Assembly (NCBI GenBank): GCA_964527535.1
Contig: CAZGPW010000010.1
Span: 1-21,675, forward strand
Source: JAQIBY01 sp964527535
GTDB lineage: Bacteria > Bacteroidota > Bacteroidia > Bacteroidales > ML635J-15
Direction: 5' to 3'
DNA: 21,675 bases
The translations under genes were made by a program, and so were the position numbers. The first letter of the stretch is position 1; the number at the start of each line of letters is the position of its first letter. The notes below the pieces were generated by a model. The model worked only from the letters and a program-made list of their open reading frames with translations. It was not told the origin of the DNA and ran no database searches. This document shows positions 16,801-21,675 of the stretch, in pieces.

Positions 16801-17342
16801 CCACCCAGCAGATTTCAATACAAACCATGGCCTTGCCGGAAGCTGATTTTGCCGCTTTGGATACCGTAGTTGAATTGCCATCCGCCATTGCTTATTTTGT
16901 GAATAATTCCATAAATGCATCATCATTCCACTGGGATTTTGGCGATAGCACTGAGGCTTATTATGCTGAGCCATGGCATGAATATCAAAACGAAGGCAAT
17001 TATACAGTAAGCCTTATCGCCCACAGTGAATTTTGTGGCAGCGATACCATTACAAAAGTTAATTTCATCCACGTGATTGATCCGGAGGGAATAGATGATG
17101 TGCGTATAGAGTCCATAAATGTTTATCCGAATCCCGCTGCTTCCAATGTACATGTTAGTTCAGATTATCACAGGATCAGCAAAGTTAACATATACAATTC
17201 CGCGGGTAAATTGTGCCTTTCTGAAAACTGTAACGCCAAACGGGCAAACATCAATATCCGACCATTAATAAATGGACATTACATGATGGAAGTGTTTACC
17301 GGCCGGGGAAAAATACTAAAACAACTTATCATTGCACGGTAA
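13869..17342 (+). CDS. Exported GH18-family glycoside hydrolase with CUB, PKD-like and T9SS sorting domains
   Basis: The protein has 1157 residues from the ATG at 13869; an in-frame ATG at 13860 would add three residues. I prefer 13869 because of promoter spacing and because the context GTATTATG matches that of the divergent gene. Numbering here follows the longer form: signal peptide to about 27; GH18 barrel 72-392 with FGWHPYW, LSYFSFEV, the catalytic segment HGVNIDFEG (Glu177, Asp175; the first motif Asp is replaced by Asn173), YTIMGYAYYY and GLPYYGHEW; CUB domain about 400-508; a LamG- or DUF1080-like beta-sandwich about 570-745 (FNDNFQEQIHADW to VQYDDVKVYKSR); an FN3-like domain about 790-905; two PKD-like domains about 910-1080 (second with FHWDFGDSTEA); T9SS type A tail 1085-1160 (INVYPNPAASNVHV, VNIYNSAGKLCL, LKQLIIAR). 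GH18 enzymes cleave beta-1,4-GlcNAc linkages in chitin or peptidoglycan-like glycans; many surface relatives bind only. Substrate is not decidable from the sequence. Confidence 0.88.
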   Translation: MNNWITSILIGVIIVFTSYYSNGQEYRSIHQQQLEHYNALGHSADDYYDINQPAPVSHEKISRQCNLEKIVFGWHPYWSNGLETNYDWSLLSDLSYFSFEVDPATGNPSTTHGWLTSPVVDEALANGLRVNLCVTLFSDHATLFGNSAAQQNLIDTLISLVQLRGAHGVNIDFEGVSTSLKPGYTAFLIDLCTQMHAEIPNSQVSVCTYAVDWGDLFDEAAIDPYIDFYTIMGYAYYYSGSEVAGPTAPLYTFNTFNYNLARTVNFYLSQGASKEKLVLGLPYYGHEWTTENSTIPSNALSSVGSKTYKLVKNNTSGNYSNPQWEPTSFTPYYVFNDGTDWHQCFCDDENSLAYRYDFVNMMGIAGIGIWALGYDDGYTALWNLLRDKFTDCGTVPCSGTFYDMGGPDGVYYNNADYTFTIAPAGATQVSLEFLSFDIEAGSGTECDYDYIEIFDGPDASAESLGRFCNTTGNPGIITSSGNSLTIHFHSDGATVNDGFEAVWDCVLDTEPPVTSVFADDWQAGDFTAYFSDSDNDTVKHRFYQVLDFDGNEWRANGVYGYFNDNFQEQIHADWTNIGGVWAIENEHLVQTDESSSNTNLYASVEQEAGNVYLYHFKMNIDGSGTNRRAGMHFFCSDPEQSGRENSYMVYLRADQNTVQIYKYIDNDYNTGWYTTSDATVNTNQWYDVKILLDTESGEIQVFRDGVLVASATDDDPLMSGTAVSLRTGNCNVQYDDVKVYKSRADTAVVLAGDNQEVRYQNVDEFSPACRIKSIITDGSGNFSNLEGTDVNIDWTPPANPGAVNDGPGMDIDTTYTGTELSANWTLAEDANSFVERYEYCIGLSPGADDVVGWSNNGFDNTMTHTGLNLIQESNYYISVRAVNASGLTSVSHTSSDGVMYIDPGAFTVADFTVENTEICEGDAVEFINLSHNADSCLWLITGQQDTSSTDISPSLDLPAGMYNVKLIAYSQQYQNDTATQQISIQTMALPEADFAALDTVVELPSAIAYFVNNSINASSFHWDFGDSTEAYYAEPWHEYQNEGNYTVSLIAHSEFCGSDTITKVNFIHVIDPEGIDDVRIESINVYPNPAASNVHVSSDYHRISKVNIYNSAGKLCLSENCNAKRANINIRPLINGHYMMEVFTGRGKILKQLIIAR

Positions 17343-17670
17343 GTCCAAGGGCAAAACCCCTTTGTCGCTCCTGCGTGGGAACAGGTTTTCTTTTTGTCCC
17401 CAAAGCTGGAAACGAGCTGAAGAAGCCGGAAACGTTGCCAGAAAAGCAAGAACCAAAACAAGCCTTTACGATGCTGATTACAATGATTGGGGATTGATAT
17501 AGAGCGCTATGGATTACGATTGTTTTCTGATTACAAAGAAGAACAACGGAATGCAAAGATGCATCAGAATTGACAATATCAATATTGATCCTATTAATAC
17601 CTGACACCATCAGATACCGAGGTCAATTCAAGATTGATGCAGGCACTAAACAGTACGTGCAAGTTTTACC
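17343..17670. other. Spacer without recognisable gene, possibly decayed sequence
   Basis: These 328 bp show no gene I can support. Short open stretches in several plus frames (for example one coding LYDADYNDWGLI near 17461-17498 and one coding LFSDYKEEQRNAKMHQN near 17524-17577) end quickly in stops and could be remnants of a decayed gene, but no family is recognised. Near the left end, cctg (17370-17373) and cagg (17382-17385) form a 4-bp hairpin followed by ttttcttttt, a weak terminator candidate for the GH18 gene. Confidence 0.4.
17370..17395 (+). terminator. Weak terminator candidate after the GH18 gene
   Basis: A 4-bp stem (cctg/cagg) with an 8-nt loop is followed directly by ttttcttttt, 27 bp after the GH18 stop codon. 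The T-tract is good but the stem is very short; a nearby aaggg...ccctt stem (17348-17363) could contribute. Confidence 0.3.
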
Positions 17671-18012
17671 ATGCACATCAAGCACCGCCTTGAAAACGGA
17701 ATTCTTTTTGACCAGAAGAAGCTTGAGCATTTTTATGATAACTTGATCCAGTCAATGGGCATTGAAAATGTTAAAACCTGGTGCTCTGATCAGATTTTCA
17801 GCGAGGAATACCATAAGCTTATAAACCGCTACAAGCTTGACTTTGTGGAACCGGATGTTTTGGAATCCATACAAGACCTCATCTGGAAATACGATAGAAA
17901 AGGCGAATCCCTCAATCAACGAGAAGTAGAATCCCTCTACCAACACGTTTTTATTGATTGCGAGGGAAATGTGGCAAGGATGGAAACGATATTTAATAAG
18001 TTAAAAGCTTAA
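17671..18012 (+). CDS. Hypothetical 113-residue protein
   Basis: The frame opens at the ATG at 17671; the next in-frame stop upstream is at 17647-17649, so no much longer form exists. The protein is charged, predicted largely helical, with no signal peptide or membrane segment; notable segments are DQKKLEHFYDNLIQSMG (15-31) and ESLNQREVESLYQHVF (78-93). No family is recognised. Codon composition is intermediate between the GH18 gene and the AT-rich cassette. It lies between a possibly decayed spacer and the promoter of the four-gene cassette, with a 197-bp gap to the latter, so it is probably a separate unit. Could be a remnant of a longer gene. Confidence 0.5.
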   Translation: MHIKHRLENGILFDQKKLEHFYDNLIQSMGIENVKTWCSDQIFSEEYHKLINRYKLDFVEPDVLESIQDLIWKYDRKGESLNQREVESLYQHVFIDCEGNVARMETIFNKLKA

Positions 18013-18154
18013 TTTCATAATCAATTTGCCATTGAATCTCACATTAGACAAATAAATACAGTATTTTTCATGAAACATCAAGTTCCAAAAGCCTTGGTAT
18101 AACTGCCAAACAAAAATACCCGATTTTCAGTTTTCGTTCTAAATTTTAATTGTA

Positions 18155-18162
18155 TAGGTTTG
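18155..18162 (+). promoter_or_regulatory. Candidate promoter of the UDG-like/FtsA-like/DnaB-like cassette
   Basis: TAGGTTTG matches the Bacteroidota TAnnTTTG -7 consensus exactly. About 20 bp upstream, TTTTC (18131-18135) is a partial match to the -33 TTTG. Transcription starting near 18169 would leave a ~40-nt leader before the first cassette gene at 18210. No other convincing promoter is seen inside the cassette. Confidence 0.52.
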
Positions 18163-18209
18163 TCACAATTAAATAATTCAAGGCATCCCAATCTAAAACT
18201 TATGCAATT

Positions 18210-19007
18210 ATGAAAAGAAAAAAACTCTTTGAAAAACTATTAAATGATCTTAACCGATCCAATTTGAGCGACATGTACAAATATGTCGGAACAGGAAATC
18301 CGTTTGCCGACATTCTTATCATTGGCAAAGAAGCAGCTATATCAAAAGAAAATCAAGCAGAACAATTTAAAACTGAGATTGAAAACAACTATTCTGCATG
18401 GAGGGAAATAAACGATAAAGGTGAGTTTGACCAAAATAAGGTTCTGGCGCAAACACATATTACTTATCAAACACCACTCTATCCCTACAAAGGACAATTA
18501 TTGAAAATAGACAATGGAAGAAATAATGGTACGAGTAGAACCTGGTTTACTTATCAAAAGCTTCACAACCGAATTCATGATAAGAAGGAGAATCAAAATA
18601 TTAATTTTCATGAAGATGTTTTCATAACCGAAGTAAATCCAAATCCAAGTCCCAAAACAAAGGATGCTGAAATTGACATTGAAAAACTACAAAAAAGAAA
18701 AAAAATATTTTTTTCATCTGACTTTATTAATGACTTTCCTGTCGTAATAATTGCCGGTGTTGGCTATTTTAACACGAACAAAATCACTCCTGATGATTTG
18801 AATGAAATTGAAAGACTATTTAATGTTAAGTTTCATGAGAAAAAGCTTGCAGAAGAGAAAGCAACACAACCATATTGGATGCATTGGAATGAAGACCAGT
18901 CAAGATTGCTTATCAACACCTATCAACTAAGCATGCTTGTGACAGATACTTTGCTTGATGAGGTTTCTCAACTGATAAAAGAAAACGGACTAATTCAATC
19001 AAAATAA
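18210..19007 (+). CDS. Uncharacterised 265-residue protein with faint uracil-DNA-glycosylase-like architecture
   Basis: I do not recognise a named family with certainty. Visible layout: an N-terminal helix, then GTGNPFADILIIGKEAAI (27-44), which resembles the first strand and motif-A loop of UDG-superfamily proteins (usually G-ADI-x-VGEAPG); a linker with YPYKGQ (91-96) and SRTWFTYQKLHNRI (109-122); DVFITEVNPNPS (136-147), like the UDG strand preceding a conserved Asn or Lys-Cys; FPVVIIAGVGYF (176-187), like the 'KPKVIIALG' strand; and RLLINTYQLSM (232-242), in the place of the usual HPS loop. No Cys cluster and no canonical catalytic His-Pro-Ser are present. It has no signal peptide, so it is cytoplasmic. 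It is first gene of the cassette and is followed after 12 bp by a second UDG-like gene, supporting a related but diverged fold. Lys-rich and AT-rich, unlike the genes to its left. Confidence 0.6.
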   Translation: MKRKKLFEKLLNDLNRSNLSDMYKYVGTGNPFADILIIGKEAAISKENQAEQFKTEIENNYSAWREINDKGEFDQNKVLAQTHITYQTPLYPYKGQLLKIDNGRNNGTSRTWFTYQKLHNRIHDKKENQNINFHEDVFITEVNPNPSPKTKDAEIDIEKLQKRKKIFFSSDFINDFPVVIIAGVGYFNTNKITPDDLNEIERLFNVKFHEKKLAEEKATQPYWMHWNEDQSRLLINTYQLSMLVTDTLLDEVSQLIKENGLIQSK

Positions 19008-19019
19008 TGAAATTCAAAA

Positions 19020-19664
19020 ATGAAAAACAAGATATACACCACCTGCGACAAATGTAAAAGCTACGGACTGAAATTTCGTTCAAACCAAAACATTAAACCT
19101 ATTGATGCTATTGCTGGCAATGCGGATGCAGATATCTGGATCATCAGACTTAATCCTAAAAATAAAATTGGACAGATTGAAGAAAGAAGCCTGGAGGATA
19201 TTAATTCACTTGATCCCAACAGCCATCCATATTTCAGGGATTTTAACAAAGTATCGGAAAAGTTATATAAGAATTGGGAAAAGGAAGATAGCAACATTGC
19301 GCATGTTGATATAGTAAAGTGCTTTCTTGAAGTTTTTCCTCCGAAGAGTTCAAGTGATTTAATTACTCCTCAACGGCAAATCACTAATAATTGCGGAGAA
19401 TATCTGAAAGACCAGTTATTAACACACAAACCCAAAATCATCATTTGTAATGGGACTCAGGTTTCCTGGGAAATGATGCGATATTTTCCGCCCAAAGATC
19501 ATCTTGACTTTGATACTTTAACTTCATATCAGTCAAGAATATTTGATTACAAGCCCTGGATTGTTCTATCTGGTTTTATTAGCAGAGTTGATAATAGAAA
19601 CAGAAGACGATTGGGGATGGAAATTGAACAAATAATAGAAAAAGAAAACGTAAAGATTGATTAA
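19020..19664 (+). CDS. UDG-superfamily-like protein with a four-cysteine Fe-S pattern
   Basis: This is a 214-residue cytoplasmic protein. It shows C9-x2-C12 near the N-terminus, then DADIWIIRLNPK (36-47) in the position of UDG motif A, HVDIVKCF (95-102) with Cys101, NNCGEYLKDQLLTHKPKIIICNG (123-145) with Cys125, and LSGFISRVDNRNRRR (183-197) in place of motif B. In family 4/5 UDGs the order C-x2-C, (V/T)KC, C-x-(Y/F)L and KPKVIVxLG is the Fe-S-binding framework, so all four ligands appear kept. The glycosylase loops differ: GEAPG is replaced by RLNPK, and the HPS/HPA loop by SGFIS. Loss or change of uracil excision activity is therefore possible. It sits 12 bp after the first cassette gene and 2 bp before the FtsA-like gene, so co-translation is likely. 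The fold call is by motif order only. Confidence 0.7.
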   Translation: MKNKIYTTCDKCKSYGLKFRSNQNIKPIDAIAGNADADIWIIRLNPKNKIGQIEERSLEDINSLDPNSHPYFRDFNKVSEKLYKNWEKEDSNIAHVDIVKCFLEVFPPKSSSDLITPQRQITNNCGEYLKDQLLTHKPKIIICNGTQVSWEMMRYFPPKDHLDFDTLTSYQSRIFDYKPWIVLSGFISRVDNRNRRRLGMEIEQIIEKENVKID

Positions 19665-19666
19665 TT

Positions 19667-20773
19667 ATGAACAAGCAATATACAGCAGCTATTGATCTTG
19701 GCAGCAGCAAAATTAGAATGGCATTAGCCAATAAAAATTCAAATCATAAAAATAAAATCATTGCGATAAGCGAAAGCACTCACAAAGGCATATCACGAGG
19801 ATTGGTTTTGAATATTGATGAAACGGTAAAAGCAATCAAGGCATGTGTCAATGATATTTTCAAACAAACCAACATACTGATTAAAACTGTAAATGTCAAT
19901 TACAATGGACAACACTTGGAACTGATAAAAAAGCGTTTGTCGTTTGATTTAGAGCCAAAAGAATTTGAATCGGATGACTTTGATTACATTAGCTTAATAA
20001 AGCGAACTTATCCAAATTTATTTAAGAAAAACGTAGAAATCCTTCAGGTGACACCAATTTCAACGCCTTTGACTGCTGAAAAGCAGACTATTATTGATTT
20101 GAACATCATAACCGGATATCGCACAGCAATTCAAAATCTAAAGACCACAATTAAACGTGCAGGTCTTGAGCTTAATCAATTGCTACCAGATCCCCTATCA
20201 GCTTCTTATTCAGTTTTAACATCAAAAGAGAAAGAAGAGGGCGTTGTACTTGTTGATATTGGTCGTGACACAACAAATCTTGCATTTTTTCACCAAAACA
20301 GATTACAAAAATACCTTGCCTTTCCAGCCGGAGGTAGTCATATCAACCGCGTGCTAATATCAGTTTTTAAAATTACAAAGAAACAAGCTCAAGCCTATAA
20401 GCTAAAACATGGAATTATCCTGAAAGAACATTTTTCTGAGCAGTATGAAATCTTTATAGATGAAACTAATATCAATAAACAAAAAAGAATTTCTGTGAAT
20501 GATTTGCAATTTGTAATACGAGATGTTACAAAAGACTTAGTTGATGTGATATTGCCTAGTTTCAAAGATGCAAATAACATCAATTCAATCAAACATGGCA
20601 TTGTTATTACCGGCGGAGCAGCAAATCTGAAAAATTTGGACTTATTAATTAATAAATTGACAGGTTGCAAAGTAAGGCTTGGGTTACCCAAATGCAATGA
20701 CAATACAAAATCGTTTGTCGAAATAAATAAGCCAAACTATGCGACTTTAATTGGCTTAGTGAACTATCAATAG
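19667..20773 (+). CDS. FtsA-like actin-family ATPase without visible membrane anchor
   Basis: This is a 368-residue protein with actin-fold ATPase elements in FtsA order: phosphate-1 loop AAIDLGSSKIRMAL (7-20); SHS2/1C-type segment ISRGLVLNIDETVKAIKA (42-59) with VNVNYNGQHLE (75-85), the FtsA signature; RAGLELNQLLPDPLSAS (164-180); phosphate-2 loop VLVDIGRDTTNLAFF (194-208); adenosine motif GIVITGGAANLKNL (311-324); ending NYATLIGLVNY. Housekeeping FtsA proteins are longer (about 410-470 residues in this phylum) and end in a linker and amphipathic membrane-binding helix; here the protein stops at the end of the actin core. The phosphate-2 loop, normally DIGGGTT, reads DIGRDTT. It is not next to ftsZ, ftsQ or mur genes, so it is not the division gene. 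PilM- or ParM-like proteins are less likely because of the 1C-type segment. Likely cytoplasmic; polymerising or partner-sensing role is inference. Confidence 0.82.
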   Translation: MNKQYTAAIDLGSSKIRMALANKNSNHKNKIIAISESTHKGISRGLVLNIDETVKAIKACVNDIFKQTNILIKTVNVNYNGQHLELIKKRLSFDLEPKEFESDDFDYISLIKRTYPNLFKKNVEILQVTPISTPLTAEKQTIIDLNIITGYRTAIQNLKTTIKRAGLELNQLLPDPLSASYSVLTSKEKEEGVVLVDIGRDTTNLAFFHQNRLQKYLAFPAGGSHINRVLISVFKITKKQAQAYKLKHGIILKEHFSEQYEIFIDETNINKQKRISVNDLQFVIRDVTKDLVDVILPSFKDANNINSIKHGIVITGGAANLKNLDLLINKLTGCKVRLGLPKCNDNTKSFVEINKPNYATLIGLVNYQ

Positions 20774-20811
20774 CCAATAAATATAAAGTATTAACGATAA
20801 AAATTACGATA

Positions 20812-21456
20812 ATGGAAACATTAAAATTACAAGATGGCTTAATTGCCATCGGAGGAAATGAAAGAGAAGGCAAATCCAGTATCTGTCTAAAACTTGCAAA
20901 CAATTTAGCAAAAACGGAAAATGTTCTGTTTATAAGTTATCAGCAATACAAAGAAAAACTTGAACAGCTTGTAAAAAACTTTGACGGAGAAATGAATAAT
21001 AAACTCCAGATTTACACTGATTTTCCATATTTCGGACTGAGTGCTTTTGTTGAGTTAATGGAGCTATTAGAAAGCAATCCTATTTCTACCCTGTTTATTG
21101 ACAACAGCGATTACCTTAATGAGCTTTGTCATTGTGATAACAATAGAGTAGATATTGACGAATTTGTTTATGCTATGTCCTTTATTGCATCGCATTTTAA
21201 TATAAGGGTGGTTTTCACCGTAAACATTGAGAAAAAATCATCTTATACAAGACACATTCCAATGCTAAAAGACTTTGATTCCACACGTCATATTGCAAAC
21301 ATGTGCGATCAGGTGCTTGGCATCTATCGGCCTTTTTACTATGGATTTACAGAAGACGAAGACGGGAATAGGATAAATAAAAATCAGGTTGATATTTATG
21401 ATCTTAAAAATGAATATCATAAAACGCTAATATACCCGATGATATGGGAGAATTAA
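20812..21456 (+). CDS. Minimal DnaB-type RecA-fold ATPase (helicase C-terminal domain only)
   Basis: This is a 214-residue protein. It has Walker A GGNEREGKSS (14-23, Lys21), NVLFISYQQYKEKL (37-50) like the DnaB segment FSLEM...QL, Walker B STLFIDNSDYL (92-102, Asp97), and the DnaB-typical C-terminal segment in which the P-M-L-x-D-x-R motif reads IPMLKDFDSTRHI (149-161), followed by CDQVLGIYRPFYYG (165-178). Replicative DnaB is about 450 residues with an N-terminal DnaG-binding domain and linker; these are absent. Alternatives are a KaiC-like or DnaC-unlike RecA-family motor, but the RPFYYG-type end fits DnaB best. It follows the FtsA-like gene by 38 bp on the same strand and shares its AT-rich composition. 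Hexameric DNA-translocase or loader function is inference. Confidence 0.78.
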   Translation: METLKLQDGLIAIGGNEREGKSSICLKLANNLAKTENVLFISYQQYKEKLEQLVKNFDGEMNNKLQIYTDFPYFGLSAFVELMELLESNPISTLFIDNSDYLNELCHCDNNRVDIDEFVYAMSFIASHFNIRVVFTVNIEKKSSYTRHIPMLKDFDSTRHIANMCDQVLGIYRPFYYGFTEDEDGNRINKNQVDIYDLKNEYHKTLIYPMIWEN

Positions 21457-21513
21457 GATTGGTGTTGAAGAGTGGAAGCAGCCTCTTTGATAATGTAATT
21501 ATATTGCAATGAT
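21457..21513. mobile_element. Probable terminal region of an IS element
   Basis: Non-coding 57 bp between the cassette's last stop codon and the transposase stop codon. A G-rich stretch (about 21458-21490, beginning attggtgttgaagagtgg) just after the cassette is a candidate outer end of the IS. The other end lies outside the window, so the inverted repeat cannot be verified. Confidence 0.4.
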
Positions 21514-21675
21514 CTAAGTACATGACAAAAAATTAAAGATGTTTGTATTATCTTGATTTTTTGAGCTTAACAACATGCCTGCAATGTAAGATAGCCTACA
21601 TTTGAAGATGCTTTTAGCCTTGCGTCTATGCTTTTTGACTTTAATTTTTCTGATATTCTCATGGATAAATATGCC
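21514..21675 (-). CDS. IS4-type transposase, C-terminal 53 residues (gene truncated by window edge)
   Basis: The minus-strand frame is open from base 21675 to a TAG at 21514-21516. It ends with features typical of the C-terminal tail of Bacteroidota IS4-type (DDE) transposases: IKVKKHRRKAKSIFK (11-25), LSYIAGMLL (28-36) and a terminal IFNFLSCT (46-53). Relatives usually read KHGRKAKSIFRYGL-Y here. The catalytic region lies to the right of the window, so intactness cannot be judged. It points towards the cassette and ends 58 bp from its last stop codon, which suggests the IS inserted directly downstream of the DnaB-like gene. Assignment is from remembered family tail motifs. Confidence 0.72.
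   Translation of the reverse strand, partial: GIFIHENIRKIKVKKHRRKAKSIFKCRLSYIAGMLLSSKNQDNTNIFNFLSCT

Noticed and set aside
17329..17610. 93-codon minus-strand reading frame after the GH18 gene
   Set aside because: It overlaps the GH18 C-terminus, has a low-quality hydrophobic composition and no motif; judged accidental.
19667..20773. The FtsA-like gene as the housekeeping ftsA
   Set aside because: No ftsZ, ftsQ or mur neighbours, a shortened C-terminus, a changed phosphate-2 loop and an AT-rich accessory context.

Overview
The window looks like a Bacteroidota chromosome segment, probably an environmental Bacteroidales, Marinilabiliales or Cytophagales-type organism. Three kinds of evidence support this: several exported proteins carry type IX secretion (T9SS) sorting domains, one gene encodes a T9SS plug-type (DUF5103) protein, and TAnnTTTG-type -7 promoter elements precede several genes. 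No tRNA, rRNA or CRISPR array was seen.

Layout. (1) Bases 1-405 (-) hold the N-terminal part of a RhuM-family protein that runs off the left edge, followed by a branched palindromic spacer. (2) Bases 530-2810 hold a divergent pair: a secreted protein of unknown function (-) and the T9SS plug protein (+). (3) A GC-rich, self-complementary intergenic element (about 2846-3012) precedes a secreted C45-type hydrolase with a T9SS tail (3116-4633, +). (4) A RhlE-like DEAD-box RNA helicase (4699-5925, -) has a long leader. (5) Two very large exported surface proteins lie on the minus strand. One is a repeat-rich adhesin with a FISUMP C-terminal domain and, unusually, a T9SS-tail-like module near its N-terminus (6319-10410). 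The other is a tail-fibre-like protein (10647-13583). (6) A 1.16-kaa GH18-CUB-PKD protein with a T9SS tail (13869-17342, +) is divergent from the tail-fibre-like gene. Regions 2 to 6 read as a core or accessory cell-surface and secretion region.

The last 4 kb differ. From about 17.3 kb the sequence becomes poor in recognisable genes, then clearly AT-rich. A four-gene co-directional cassette (18210-21456) follows: a 265-aa protein with faint uracil-DNA-glycosylase (UDG)-like architecture, a 214-aa UDG-superfamily-like protein that keeps the four-cysteine pattern of Fe-S UDGs but has an altered active site, a soluble FtsA-like actin-family ATPase without a membrane anchor, and a minimal DnaB-type RecA-fold ATPase. 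A promoter-like element lies just upstream, and the 3' end of an IS4-type transposase gene (21514-21675, -) lies just downstream. The gene content, tight spacing, base composition and flanking IS suggest a horizontally acquired nucleic-acid-related system. I do not recognise this combination as any described system; a role in phage or plasmid conflict is inference only.
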